Shown here piece after piece: positions 1 to 9,107 of a stretch of DNA of 64,000 nucleotides. Made by a program: the position numbers and the translations under genes. The DNA comes from Arcobacter acticola (lineage in GTDB: Bacteria > Campylobacterota > Campylobacteria > Campylobacterales > Arcobacteraceae). The number at the start of each line of letters is the position of its first letter. Position 1 is the stretch's first letter. The notes under the pieces are model-generated. The model made no database searches, was not told where the DNA came from, and saw nothing but the letters and a program-made list of their open reading frames with translations. The stretch lies in contig NZ_CP042652.1 in assembly GCF_013177675.1 (NCBI RefSeq), forward strand, positions 2,728,001 through 2,792,000, read 5' to 3'.

Positions 1-386
1 ATATCTGAATATCTAAGTGTAGGGCTTGATAAATCACTAACATCAATTGTAGAACCATTTGACAATAGCTTAACACTAATATTTGGTAATCTAAAATTAC
101 CTTGCTTTATTTTAAAATAATAACTATTTTCATAAGTATCATTTGATACTTTTCTCCAAGGGCTATTTGGATTTAAAACACTTGCATTTGATGAGTCTGA
201 AAAAGATGTTGACAAAGTATCAAAATTATTTGTTGTAATTAAAGCTTTAACAATAACTTCTATTTTTTGATTTTTGTATGCTTGATTTGGAACTTTTTTA
301 TAAGAAAGATATAAATTTTTTGCAGCAAAAAGATTTATAGATAAGAAAATATTTAATAAAATTATTAGATAAAATGTTTTTTTCAT
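1..386 (-). CDS. Secreted protein of unknown function, partial (C-terminus outside window)
   Basis: An open frame runs from an ATG at 384-386 leftward off the window edge, so about 128 N-terminal residues are visible. The start has a lysine-rich n-region, a hydrophobic core and an LFA-A cleavage-like site near residue 20, so export to the periplasm is likely. The rest is rich in Ser, Asn and beta-branched residues, as in beta-sandwich periplasmic proteins. It lies 30 bp upstream of the purQ stop side and is read in the same direction as purS-purQ, so it may be the last gene of that transcript. A BatD-like or similar periplasmic protein is possible but I cannot name a family. Confidence 0.6.
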   Translation of the reverse strand, partial: MKKTFYLIILLNIFLSINLFAAKNLYLSYKKVPNQAYKNQKIEVIVKALITTNNFDTLSTSFSDSSNASVLNPNSPWRKVSNDTYENSYYFKIKQGNFRLPNISVKLLSNGSTIDVSDLSSPTLRYSD

Positions 387-416
387 TTTTCTTTTTACAA
401 AAAGAGAAAAATCTCT

Positions 417-1088
417 TTATTGTAAAAAACCTTTCAACATATTAATACCATCTGTTGAGCCTAATAATTCCTCGATTGCACGTTCAGGATGTGGCATTAA
501 ACCAAAAACATTTTTTTCTTTATTACAAATACCTGCAATATTTGATACTGAACCATTCATGTTTACAACACTACCATTATTATCACAGTATTTTAAAAGG
601 ATTTGTCCATTTTCTTCTAAATCTTTTAATCCAAGAGAATCAATATAATAATTTCCATCATGGTGAGCTACTGGAATATTTAATACTTCATCTTTTTTTA
701 ATAACGATAAGAAAGCATTGTCATTATCAACAACTTTTAAAGTATGGAATTTTGAAATAAAATGTAAAGAATCATTTCTTTTCATAGCACCTGGTAATAA
801 TCCAGCTTCTAATAAAATTTGGAATCCATTACAAATTCCTAATACTTTTCCGCCCTTTGCAGCATAAGCTTGAACAGAATCCATAATAGTTGCAAATCTA
901 GCAATTGCACCAGATCTTAAATAATCTCCATAAGAAAATCCTCCAGGGATTACTAATAAATCTGTATCTTCAGGAATATTTTTTTCTTTATGCCAAATAA
1001 TTTCTACTTCGCAACCTAATTGCTCAAAAGCGTATTTTGTATCATATTCACAGTTTGTTCCCGGAAATTGTAATACTGAAATTTTCAT
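417..1088 (-). CDS. purQ: Phosphoribosylformylglycinamidine synthase, glutaminase subunit
   Basis: This is the class I glutamine amidotransferase subunit of FGAM synthase, step four of de novo purine synthesis; it supplies ammonia to PurL. The 223 residues begin with the typical PurQ start (MKISVLQFPGTNCEYD). The nucleophile Cys86 sits in GICNGFQ and the His200/Glu202 pair in PHPERA, so the catalytic triad is complete. Length is normal for the small form that works with separate PurS and PurL. It follows purS after one base, so the two are a translationally linked pair. Confidence 0.96.
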   Translation of the reverse strand: MKISVLQFPGTNCEYDTKYAFEQLGCEVEIIWHKEKNIPEDTDLLVIPGGFSYGDYLRSGAIARFATIMDSVQAYAAKGGKVLGICNGFQILLEAGLLPGAMKRNDSLHFISKFHTLKVVDNDNAFLSLLKKDEVLNIPVAHHDGNYYIDSLGLKDLEENGQILLKYCDNNGSVVNMNGSVSNIAGICNKEKNVFGLMPHPERAIEELLGSTDGINMLKGFLQ

Positions 1089-1089
1089 A

Positions 1090-1335
1090 TTAACCTACTA
1101 TTTCTATATCGTAATCTTCAATAACTGTATTAGCTAAAAGTTTTTGACACATTTTTGTAACTTCTTCTTTTGCTGCTGCTTCATCTGAAGAATTTAATTC
1201 TATAATAATTTGTTTACCAATTCTTACATCTTTAACTAAATCTTTAAAACCTAATGTATCTAACGCATGATGCGTTGCTTTACCTTGATCGTCAAGTACA
1301 CCTTGTTTTAATCCTACATTTACAATTGCTTTCAT
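1090..1335 (-). CDS. purS: Phosphoribosylformylglycinamidine synthase subunit PurS
   Basis: An 81-residue protein with the PurS fold signature: an N-terminal beta strand (KAIVNVGLKQGVLDDQG), then H-x-L-x-x-LGF, then VRIGKQI. PurS dimers bridge PurQ and PurL in the three-part FGAM synthase. It is directly upstream of purQ (one-base gap) and downstream of purC on the same strand. No purL is in the window. Confidence 0.94.
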   Translation of the reverse strand: MKAIVNVGLKQGVLDDQGKATHHALDTLGFKDLVKDVRIGKQIIIELNSSDEAAAKEEVTKMCQKLLANTVIEDYDIEIVG

Positions 1336-1424
1336 TTGTCACCTTCAATTTATATTTTTGCGATTATATCTAAAACTGCCTTATAGCATTTTAGACAAGG
1401 AAGTCAATGCTTCCTTTGTTGAAA

Positions 1425-2378
1425 CTATTTACTTAATCTATTTAAGATAGTTGTATATCCACTCAGAATTTTGTCTTTAATAGTTTGAGGAACATTTACT
1501 TCTAATTTTTCACCAGGTTTAAGATCTTTTGATTTTTCTTTCCAGTTATTAGCTTTTCCAAAATCTCTTAAAAGTTGTTTATCCATTGAAATATAATTAG
1601 CCGCATCAAAATCTTCTTTTGAAATAAATCTTGAACTCTCAGGAGTTAATACTTCATCACCTAAAACCCATTCACCTTTTGAGTTAACAAATATTTCAAA
1701 TTTTGTATCAACAACAATAATACCTCTAGCTTCTGCAAATGCTGTGAAATCTTTAAATAACTTTTCAAGACTTGTAACAATTTCAGGAAATTTAATTCTT
1801 ACTTTTTCACTATTTAAAGGTTCATCTTTAATACCTTTAGTTGTAGGAGTAAAGATTGGTGTTTCAAACTTAGACCATTGTGGTAAATCTGAAGGTAAAT
1901 TTAAACCGTATGGATCATTTCCATTTTGACAAGCATCAAATAATGAACCTGTTAAATAGTTTCTATAGATTAATTCAAATTGAACTACTTCTCCATCAAT
2001 TTGCGCTTCTAATGGTTTACATAATTCCATAAGTTGACATCTTGGTGCGATTGCTAAAGATTGATCTACTTTTTCAGATAGGATAGCTGTTCTAATTCCT
2101 GCTTCTTTTGCAAATTCAGCTCCATTATTTGAAATAGCTGTTTGTGAAACACCTTTTCCATCAATTAATAGATTCAATGGAATATCAAAAACTGAACATC
2201 TATCACTTCTTACTAATAATACTTTTGCATCTTCACCCGGGCATGTGTAAAGGTCTGCATTTTTACCGATATAAAATAAGTTATATCCTAAATCTTCTAA
2301 TTCAGATATACCTTTTTGAGACGTTGTTTTTTTTGAATCAGGCCAAAGACCAAGGGCAACAATATCACTAATTTTCAT
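1425..2378 (-). CDS. purC: Phosphoribosylaminoimidazole-succinocarboxamide synthase
   Basis: SAICAR synthase joins CAIR and aspartate using ATP. The 317-residue length and motifs such as RSDRCSVFDIPL, IYRNYLTGSLF and VDTKFEIF followed by LTPESSRF match the longer PurC branch rather than the roughly 240-residue form. It is the first of the purC-purS-purQ genes on the minus strand, 89 bp before purS. It starts at the ATG at 2376-2378, just after the ctpA stop, so it could be read through from ctpA. Confidence 0.92.
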   Translation of the reverse strand: MKISDIVALGLWPDSKKTTSQKGISELEDLGYNLFYIGKNADLYTCPGEDAKVLLVRSDRCSVFDIPLNLLIDGKGVSQTAISNNGAEFAKEAGIRTAILSEKVDQSLAIAPRCQLMELCKPLEAQIDGEVVQFELIYRNYLTGSLFDACQNGNDPYGLNLPSDLPQWSKFETPIFTPTTKGIKDEPLNSEKVRIKFPEIVTSLEKLFKDFTAFAEARGIIVVDTKFEIFVNSKGEWVLGDEVLTPESSRFISKEDFDAANYISMDKQLLRDFGKANNWKEKSKDLKPGEKLEVNVPQTIKDKILSGYTTILNRLSK

Positions 2379-2386
2379 TTACTCTC

Positions 2387-3682
2387 CTACTTATTCATTA
2401 TAATTAAACTTTTTAAGATTGCAATAGAAGTGTTTAATTGATTATCTTCTAAAACATCTTCACTATTGATAACTTTTTTAGTTTCATTTTCTAAAGTTTT
2501 CGCTTCTTTTTTTACATCACTTACTTTTTCAAGTTCACTTTCAAGGTGTTTTTTTAAGTCTGCTTCTTTTATTTTAAAAGCATTATCTTCAGCTTGTGTA
2601 ACTTTTCCAGCACTTGCGATAACATCTGGAGTAACCCCTACTGCTTGAATTGTTCTACCACTTGGTAAGTAATATTTTGCAATAGTTAATTTAATATTTT
2701 CTGTTCTTTCATTATCAATTGGAAGTACTGCTTGAACAGAACCTTTACCAAAAGTTTTTTCACCAACTACAATAGCTCTCTTGTGATCTTGTAATGATCC
2801 ACTTACGATTTCAGAAGCTGATGCAGAACCTTCATTTACAAGTACCACTAAAGGTAATTTAGTTCTAGTGTTTGAACTTGATGCTTCAAATTTTTCTTCA
2901 TCTTCTGCATTTCTACCTTTTTGAGAAACAATAATTCCCTTATCAACAAATAAATCAACTACTCCAATTGCTTGAGATAATAATCCTCCTGGATTATTTC
3001 TTAAATCAAGGATAAAGCCTTTTTTATCTTTATTTTCATTAATAATTTTTTCTAAATCTTCAGTTACATTAGCATCAAAGCTAGCAACTCTTAAATATAA
3101 TAAATCTTCTTTCTCAATAGTTTTAGCAAATACTGATTGAATTTTTATAATATCTCTTTGAATTTTTACTTCTAATGGTTTTGTTTCACCTTTTCTAACT
3201 ATTGTTAAAACAATGTTAGTTTTTGGCTTACCTCTCATCAAGTTAACAGCTTCATCTAATGTCATATTTATTGATGAAGTCTCATCAATTTTTAAAATAA
3301 TATCCAATGGTTTTATTCCAGCTTTAAAAGCAGGAGTATCATCAATTGGTGAGATAACTGTTAAAGCACCATCTCTCATACCAACAGTAATTCCTAAACC
3401 ACCAAACTCACCTTGAGTTTGAACATTCATCTCTTTAGAGGCTTTTTTATCAAGATAGCTTGAGTGTGCATCAAGTTCTTGCATTAAACCTTTCAGTGAT
3501 TTATCCACAATTTCCTGCAGTTTTATGTCATCAACATAATACTTTTCAACTGTTCCTATAACTTTTGTTAATTTTGATAACGACTCAAATCTTGATTGTT
3601 CAGGTGCAATAACTTCCTCTTTTGCAAAAAGAGTTTGAGATAGAACCACAGCTAATGTAGAAGCTAATAATAATTTCTTCAT
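2387..3682 (-). CDS. ctpA: C-terminal processing protease (S41 family, PDZ domain)
   Basis: A periplasmic tail-specific serine protease of 431 residues. A signal peptide ends near residue 20 (TLFA-K). A PDZ domain covers about residues 90-170, with the carboxylate-binding segment GGLGITV. The peptidase domain carries the Ser/Lys dyad: Ser288 in GSASASE and Lys313 in TFGKG, 25 residues apart as is usual. The C-terminal 80 residues are charged and helical. The family trims or degrades envelope proteins. It is divergent from the yfgM-like gene, with a 113-bp promoter region between them. Confidence 0.93.
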   Translation of the reverse strand: MKKLLLASTLAVVLSQTLFAKEEVIAPEQSRFESLSKLTKVIGTVEKYYVDDIKLQEIVDKSLKGLMQELDAHSSYLDKKASKEMNVQTQGEFGGLGITVGMRDGALTVISPIDDTPAFKAGIKPLDIILKIDETSSINMTLDEAVNLMRGKPKTNIVLTIVRKGETKPLEVKIQRDIIKIQSVFAKTIEKEDLLYLRVASFDANVTEDLEKIINENKDKKGFILDLRNNPGGLLSQAIGVVDLFVDKGIIVSQKGRNAEDEEKFEASSSNTRTKLPLVVLVNEGSASASEIVSGSLQDHKRAIVVGEKTFGKGSVQAVLPIDNERTENIKLTIAKYYLPSGRTIQAVGVTPDVIASAGKVTQAEDNAFKIKEADLKKHLESELEKVSDVKKEAKTLENETKKVINSEDVLEDNQLNTSIAILKSLIIMNK

Positions 3683-3795
3683 ATTTTTAAAACCTTATAA
3701 ATTTATAGAGAAATATTATACAAAAAAGTTTATAAAAGTAAGATTTTATTAAAACTTTTGTATCATATTAATTACTTTTTGAAAAGGTCATAAAA

Positions 3796-4377
3796 ATGAG
3801 TATAAAAGAAAATGTTGATTATGTTAAAGAAGAATTAAATAGCCAAGAAAAATTTCTTGAAAGTTTCGTAAAAGGTGAAAGATTTTACAAAAAATACAGA
3901 ACATTAATCTTTGCAAGTATTGCTATAATTGTAATTGGAGCTATTGGTTTAGTAATTAAAAAAAATGTTGATGAATCAAATAAATTAGAAGCAAATCTAG
4001 CTTTTAATAAAGTACTTCAAAATAGCAATGATAAAGAAGCACTTGAATTATTAAAAAATAAAAATGAAAAACTCTATGAAGTTGCTTTATTCTTACAAGG
4101 GAAAAATGAAAATAAAGCTGTTGATATAAATATCCCTGTATTAAAAGAACTAGCAGAATATCAAGTTGCATTATCAAATAAAAATGTTGATGAATTAAGT
4201 AACTTATCTATGCAAGGGGATTTTTTATTGAAAGAGTTTGCACTTTTTAATAAGGCTTTATTATTATCAAACGAAGGTAAATATGAAGATGCTAAAACTG
4301 TCTTAAAATTAATTCCTCAAACATCAAAAGCGTTTGAGTTAGCTAATTTATTAAATCACTATTTACTTACAAAATAA
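3796..4377 (+). CDS. YfgM-like membrane-anchored tetratricopeptide protein
   Basis: A 193-residue protein with an acidic and basic N-terminal helix, one transmembrane segment at about residues 37-54, and a periplasmic helical domain with TPR-like spacing (ANLAFNKVL, EALELLKN, LFNKALLLSNEGKYEDA). Topology and length resemble E. coli YfgM, which works with periplasmic chaperones and Sec. The next gene encodes a BamB-like lipoprotein, repeating the yfgM-bamB order known in gammaproteobacteria. Family assignment rests on topology and context, not on strong sequence identity. Confidence 0.6.
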   Translation: MSIKENVDYVKEELNSQEKFLESFVKGERFYKKYRTLIFASIAIIVIGAIGLVIKKNVDESNKLEANLAFNKVLQNSNDKEALELLKNKNEKLYEVALFLQGKNENKAVDINIPVLKELAEYQVALSNKNVDELSNLSMQGDFLLKEFALFNKALLLSNEGKYEDAKTVLKLIPQTSKAFELANLLNHYLLTK

Positions 4378-4386
4378 GGAAAAAAT

Positions 4387-5370
4387 ATGAAATATATTTT
4401 AATTTCAATCTCTGCTCTACTTTTATTTACAGCTTGTTCTGGTAAAAAATACTTTGAACCTGAAGATGTAAGTAATAACATTGTACTAAGTAAAGAGTCA
4501 TTATCTTCATCAATCACATCAATAAATAAAATTGGTGCTACACTTGAAGATAAAAGATTCTTAACAAAAAATGGTATTTCTGATGTTGAATTACCAGAAG
4601 GATTTGATTTTTTAAATCTTACAGAAGATGGGAAAGTAATTGCCACAAACTATCTTGATAAAATATTAGTAGGAAATGTTGAAAAACCTATGAAAGATGT
4701 TGTTGTTGCAGCATCTTTAAAAGATGGAAAATTAGCACTTGTATATTCAAACAATACAATTGAATTACAAGATATGGCTACTTCTAAAACGTTATATAAA
4801 GAGTATTTACCTCTTTCTTTAGCAAATGACACTAGAATCACTAATCCATATTTTATGGGTAACTTGGTTTTATTTCCAACTTTAAATGGAAAAGTTATAA
4901 TCGTTTCATCAATAAACTATGAGTCAATTAAAAATATTGCAGTTGACCCTGATAACGAATTTAACAATATAATTTCATTAAATGTTATTGAAAGTTCGCA
5001 AACACTTATTGTTGCAAGTCCAAATAAAATAGTTTCAATTTCTCCAAAAGAAATCATATCTAAAGACTATGAAGTAAGAGATGTAATTGTAAATAAAGAA
5101 GATATTTATGTAGCTACAATTGACGGTCAAATTAAAAAGTTAACTCCTAATTTAAATGAAGTTGCTAGTAAAAAATATAAATACGCGAAAATCCATGCAT
5201 TAGCTTTTACTGATTCTTTATATGCAGTTGAATCACAAGGGTTTTTAATCAACATAAAAGAAGATTTCACAACAAGTGTTATTTATGACTTTAGCTTTGA
5301 TAATGAAGAAAGAATGATTGCAATTGGAAATAGAATATATTTTGATTCTCAATATATAACTCTACCATAA
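4387..5370 (+). CDS. BamB-like outer-membrane assembly lipoprotein
   Basis: A 327-residue lipoprotein with a lipobox ending at Cys17 (LLLFTAC). The mature part is a series of short beta-rich units with patterns such as ATNYLDKILVGN, LALVYSNNTIELQD, VATIDGQIKKLTPN and LYAVESQGFLIN, as expected for a PQQ-like beta propeller. BamB is the propeller lipoprotein of the BAM complex at the inner face of the outer membrane. It is nine bases after the yfgM-like gene and is followed by a strong terminator at 5387-5424, so the two form a short operon. Confidence 0.6.
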   Translation: MKYILISISALLLFTACSGKKYFEPEDVSNNIVLSKESLSSSITSINKIGATLEDKRFLTKNGISDVELPEGFDFLNLTEDGKVIATNYLDKILVGNVEKPMKDVVVAASLKDGKLALVYSNNTIELQDMATSKTLYKEYLPLSLANDTRITNPYFMGNLVLFPTLNGKVIIVSSINYESIKNIAVDPDNEFNNIISLNVIESSQTLIVASPNKIVSISPKEIISKDYEVRDVIVNKEDIYVATIDGQIKKLTPNLNEVASKKYKYAKIHALAFTDSLYAVESQGFLINIKEDFTTSVIYDFSFDNEERMIAIGNRIYFDSQYITLP

Positions 5371-5386
5371 ATAAAATTCTGATAAT

Positions 5387-5424
5387 AAAAAAGGGATATT
5401 TGGTTTTCCAAATATCCCTTTTTT
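5387..5424. terminator. Bidirectional rho-independent terminator
   Basis: A 17-bp perfect stem (5387-5403 with 5408-5424) and a TTTT loop, with A-runs on the left and T-runs on the right. It lies between the convergent bamB-like gene and truD and can stop transcription from both sides. Confidence 0.92.
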
Positions 5425-5443
5425 TTAGTAAATTTTTTTGATT

Positions 5444-6442
5444 TTATGAAAAGTTTCTATTAGCTAAAAACTCAACTAAAACTGTTGCATATGAACCCTT
5501 AGGTAAGATAAAATCCAAAGTACATACTTTATTAGCAGCATCATATTTACAAGATATTTCTCTTGGGAAAACGATAGCTTCTCTTCTATACCCTTTTTCT
5601 TGAACATATAGATCATCATACTTTTCTTCAATTTGTCTTGCTTTGCCCATAGCTTTAAATACTTTTCGTCCAGGAAGAAGTCCTGTTGGAGTTATTTTAG
5701 AATTTTTGAAATCATTTAAAATATTTGCAGTAATTGCTTTTGGAGTGAAAATTTTATCTTTTTCTAAATCTAAGAAAATATCCCCATCTATTAAATCAAA
5801 ATAATCTTTTGAAAGTTTTAATCTCTCAACAAGCCAAGCATTAAAAAAACTACTTTGATAAGCAGCTACTAGCATTTTTGAGAGTTTTTTATCTTTAACT
5901 AATTCTTCACCATAAACAACATCTTTAGCTTTTGCTAAATTATCAACAACATCTTTCCCAAATCTTTGATAACCAAAATAGTTTGGCATACCATCTCTTG
6001 AAATAAGTTTTATGATTTTTTGAATATGATTTACATCTGCAATTTCAACTTTATGAAGATTAATTTTAAAACGATTTCCTTCTAAATCACCAATATTTAA
6101 TTTTGCATTATGTAAAAAAGTATCAAGTATCGTAATTTTTTTATTTTTAAAAAGTTTTATTTCTTTTGAGTATTTTTTTGGAATAGTCATATATTGAATA
6201 GTTGTAGCTCTTTTATCTTTTAACCCTGCATATCCAATTTCATTTGAATAAATATTTAAAAATTTAGCTAATCTATCTATCAATTCCCAAGTATCGCAGT
6301 TTGATTTTTCTACTTTTAAAACTAAAAAACTTCCTGCACCAGAAAATTTTATAGCCTGTTCTTCTACTATAAAATCCTCTTCATTTTGTACAAACTTGAA
6401 ATTTAAAACTTTATCATTAGCAGGATAAAATCGTTCTATCAA
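5444..6442 (-). CDS. truD: tRNA pseudouridine(13) synthase TruD
   Basis: TruD makes pseudouridine at position 13 of tRNA-Glu. The 332 residues contain the catalytic Asp76 in YAGLKDKRA, the following TTIQYMTIP strand, and MPNYFGYQRFGKD with the insertion domain after it. The start codon overlaps the end of dksA by four bases, so translation is probably coupled. Length is typical for the family. Confidence 0.95.
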   Translation of the reverse strand: MIERFYPANDKVLNFKFVQNEEDFIVEEQAIKFSGAGSFLVLKVEKSNCDTWELIDRLAKFLNIYSNEIGYAGLKDKRATTIQYMTIPKKYSKEIKLFKNKKITILDTFLHNAKLNIGDLEGNRFKINLHKVEIADVNHIQKIIKLISRDGMPNYFGYQRFGKDVVDNLAKAKDVVYGEELVKDKKLSKMLVAAYQSSFFNAWLVERLKLSKDYFDLIDGDIFLDLEKDKIFTPKAITANILNDFKNSKITPTGLLPGRKVFKAMGKARQIEEKYDDLYVQEKGYRREAIVFPREISCKYDAANKVCTLDFILPKGSYATVLVEFLANRNFS

Positions 6443-6810
6443 TTTTTTGCTCTTTTTACAAACTCATGTTCATAAACTGTTCTACATTCTGTACAGAATT
6501 TTGCAAATGGTTTTGCTTTTAATCTTCCTAAAGGAATAACAATACCACACATATCACAAATACCATAAGTACCTTGCGATATTTTTACAAGAGCCTCTTC
6601 AATTTGTTTAAACTCTTCTAGTTGATGATTTGCAATCATTCCTTCTGTGAAAGAATCACTTACAAGTTCAGCATAATCTAAATCATCTTTAATATCTTGT
6701 TCTTTTAATTGATCAATATTTAATCTGCTACTATTAATATTAGATAATATATTATCTCTTCTTTCAAGTAAAATTACTTTTAGCTCATCAATTTGACTTT
6801 TATTTGGCAT
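6439..6810 (-). CDS. dksA: DksA/TraR-family zinc-finger regulator
   Basis: A 123-residue protein with an N-terminal coiled coil and a C4 zinc finger formed by Cys85, Cys88, Cys106 and Cys109 (CDMCG...CTEC). The coiled-coil tip holds DDLDYAELVSD, the acidic region that in DksA enters the RNA polymerase secondary channel. It starts from ATG 6808-6810 behind an AAGGAGAAG Shine-Dalgarno. It is upstream of and overlapping truD. Confidence 0.9.
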   Translation of the reverse strand: MPNKSQIDELKVILLERRDNILSNINSSRLNIDQLKEQDIKDDLDYAELVSDSFTEGMIANHQLEEFKQIEEALVKISQGTYGICDMCGIVIPLGRLKAKPFAKFCTECRTVYEHEFVKRAKN

Positions 6811-7006
6811 CTCTTCTCCTTAAACATTCGCGCAATTATATACTTTTTATTATATATAACTTATTAAGAATAACTTAACACCCATTTCTAGGCCTTTCTA
6901 TGAATTTTAAATAATTAACTAACACATATAAATTTGTTTTTTTTTATTTATTAGAATTTTTTTAACTATTAATTAACTAAAAATAGATAGAATACTTTTC
7001 AGACTA

Positions 7007-7022
7007 AAAGGAGTTTATTATT
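7007..7022 (+). promoter_or_regulatory. Shine-Dalgarno that points to an AUU start codon
   Basis: AAAGGAG at 7007-7013 stands seven bases before ATT at 7020. The first ATG in frame (7059) has no purine-rich sequence before it. Starting at ATT adds residues TLSKK, which supply the positive n-region missing from the shorter form. Confidence 0.55.
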
Positions 7023-7271
7023 ACTACTTTATCAAAAAAATTTATTTTTTCAATTACTATGATTTTATTGTTTTTTTTCTTCCTATTTTTTCTTAATACA
7101 AGTAAAAAAATTAATTATCCATCTAAAATAAGTGCTATTACCCAACTACCTAGCATATCTTTTTCAAATAACATACATGAAAATAGAATAAAAGAGTATA
7201 AAGATTTTTCAAATAATATTTATCCCATGAATCTGCAAATTAATTATTTGGATTTTGTATATGAAAAATAG
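7020..7271 (+). CDS. Small membrane-anchored or secreted protein of ABC operon
   Basis: I do not recognise this 83-residue protein. With the proposed AUU start at 7020 it has a basic n-region, a very hydrophobic segment (about residues 14-26) that could be a signal anchor, and a 55-residue polar tail rich in Asn, Ile and Lys. From the ATG at 7059 it would be 70 residues and lack the basic start. It overlaps the start of the FtsX-type permease by 11 bases, so it belongs to the four-gene operon 7020-10068. A periplasmic subunit or cargo of the transporter is a guess. Confidence 0.5.
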   Translation: MTTLSKKFIFSITMILLFFFFLFFLNTSKKINYPSKISAITQLPSISFSNNIHENRIKEYKDFSNNIYPMNLQINYLDFVYEK

Positions 7272-8439
7272 TGTATTTTTTAACTTTTTATTTTTATTAC
7301 TTTCTAAACATAAAAGTAAACACATAGCAATTTTTTTAATATCAATTTTAATTGTTTTTTTAAGTGCTTCAATCCTATTTATTTCAACAACACTTAAAAA
7401 AGAAATTTTTTCAACTTTAAATAATCAAAGTGACTTTGTAATTCAAAAAATTAATAGTGGAAAAACTTTATATACACCTGTTTCTTGGGTAGAGGATTTT
7501 AGAGGGATAAATGGTGTTGATAAGGTTCAACAAAGGGTTTATGGTCAATACTACTTTATGCCTGAAGATGTTTATTTTACAATTATAGGTGTTGATTTTT
7601 TTGAAGAAACTATTAATAAAAATATAAAAGATTTATTAGCACAACTAGAAGTTTCAAGTTTCTTAGAAAAAGATTCTATGATTATTGGAAATGGAATTAA
7701 AAAATTGTTTGATAAGTATCACTACTTTGATTCATATGATTTTAAACTTGTAAATAATGAATTAAAAGAGATAAAAATATTTAAAGATTTACCAAAAGAA
7801 GCAAATCTTGTAGCCAATGATTTAATAATCATGGATATAAATCTTGCAAAAGAGATTTTAAATATAAAAGATGATGAGGCTACAGATATAATACTAAATG
7901 TTCCAAATAATTTAGAAAGACAAAATGTAAAAGAACAATTAATTTTAAAACATTCAAACACAAAAATACTACAAAAAGAGAATCTTAAAAAAGAGTATGA
8001 AAATATGTTCAACTACAAAGGTGGAGTTTTTCTTATTTTATTTATTATTGTTATTTTAACCTTTACATTAATTTTATATCAAAGATATTCAATGATTAGC
8101 TTAGGAGATAAAAAAGAGATTGGAATCTTGAAAGCTGTGGGTTGGAGTATAAAAGATATTATAAAACTAAAAATCATGGAAAACTTTATAGTTTCATTTA
8201 TAGCATTTATTATTGGATGTATTTTTGCATATATTTTTGTTTTTATCTTAAATGCACCAATTTTAAAAAATGTATTTATAGGTTCATCAAATATGCAAAA
8301 TGAGTTTATTTTTAATGCAAATGTAGAAATCAGTACTTTAATCACCCTATTTTTATTTTTTATAATTCCTTTTTTAAGTGCTATTTTAATTCCTGTTTGG
8401 AAAGTAGCTATTATAGATTCAACAGAGAGTATGAAATGA
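7261..8439 (+). CDS. FtsX/MacB-type ABC transporter permease
   Basis: A 392-residue inner-membrane protein with the four-helix topology of the FtsX family: TM1 near residues 20-42, a large extracytoplasmic domain of about 210 residues, then three TM segments between about residues 255 and 385. The loop after TM2 has the conserved [13 protein letters not shown] motif that contacts the ATPase. I use ATG 7261 as start; TTG at 7255 is also open. It overlaps the small gene before it and the ATPase gene after it. Such permeases usually power mechanotransmission or lipoprotein and peptide export, not classical import. Confidence 0.9.
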   Translation: MKNSVFFNFLFLLLSKHKSKHIAIFLISILIVFLSASILFISTTLKKEIFSTLNNQSDFVIQKINSGKTLYTPVSWVEDFRGINGVDKVQQRVYGQYYFMPEDVYFTIIGVDFFEETINKNIKDLLAQLEVSSFLEKDSMIIGNGIKKLFDKYHYFDSYDFKLVNNELKEIKIFKDLPKEANLVANDLIIMDINLAKEILNIKDDEATDIILNVPNNLERQNVKEQLILKHSNTKILQKENLKKEYENMFNYKGGVFLILFIIVILTFTLILYQRYSMISLGDKKEIGILKAVGWSIKDIIKLKIMENFIVSFIAFIIGCIFAYIFVFILNAPILKNVFIGSSNMQNEFIFNANVEISTLITLFLFFIIPFLSAILIPVWKVAIIDSTESMK

Positions 8440-9107
8440 TAAAAATCACTAAACTAAATAAAATATTTAATGAAAACACAAAAAAAGAGTTTCATGCTTT
8501 AAAAGACATAAATATACAAATAAAAACATCATCATGTGTAATACTAAAAGGAGTTAGTGGAAGTGGAAAGTCAACTCTTTTATCAATAATTGGAACTTTA
8601 TTAAAACCCACAAGTGGTGATATAAAAATTGATGATGAAAGTATTGCTAAACTTCCTGATTTGCATGCTTCTAATTTTAGAGCTAAAAAATTAGGATTTA
8701 TATTTCAGTCATATAATTTATTTAATGAACTAAATGTGAAAGACAATGTTTCTATTCCTTTAATTCCTCTTGGATATTCACAAAAACAAATAGATGATAT
8801 GAGTAAAATAGCCCTTACTCTTGCAAATATTGAACACAAAAAAGATGAGCTTGTATATAACCTATCAGGAGGAGAGAAACAAAGATGTGCAATTGCAAGA
8901 GCATTAGTTAATAATCCTGATATTATTCTTTGTGATGAGCCTACGGCTAATTTAGACCATGATAATTCTATGAAATTTATAGAAAGCCTAAGAGAGTTTA
9001 AAAAACTTAATAAAACAATTATTGTGGCAACCCATGATCCTATATTTGAAGAGCTTGATTTTGTAGATGAAATTATAAATATAAAAAATGGAATGATTTG
9101 TGAGTAG
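8436..9107 (+). CDS. ABC transporter ATP-binding protein (LolD/MacB type)
   Basis: A 223-residue ATPase with Walker A GVSGSGKST (39-47), signature LSGGEKQR (143-150), Walker B IILCDEPTANLD and the H-loop ATHD. Length and motifs match LolD/MacB/FtsE partners of FtsX-type permeases. ATG 8436 overlaps the permease stop (ATGAAATGA arrangement), which is why I prefer it over a longer TTG-started frame. Its stop overlaps the GTG start of the following membrane protein by eight bases. Confidence 0.92.
   Translation: MIKITKLNKIFNENTKKEFHALKDINIQIKTSSCVILKGVSGSGKSTLLSIIGTLLKPTSGDIKIDDESIAKLPDLHASNFRAKKLGFIFQSYNLFNELNVKDNVSIPLIPLGYSQKQIDDMSKIALTLANIEHKKDELVYNLSGGEKQRCAIARALVNNPDIILCDEPTANLDHDNSMKFIESLREFKKLNKTIIVATHDPIFEELDFVDEIINIKNGMICE

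Noticed and set aside
6951-6993. A fourth copy of the TTAACTA operator before the small ABC-operon gene
   Set aside because: TTAACTATTAATT is present and a TAGAAT follows, but the second half-site and the fixed 11-nt spacing do not fit; AT-rich coincidence is more likely.
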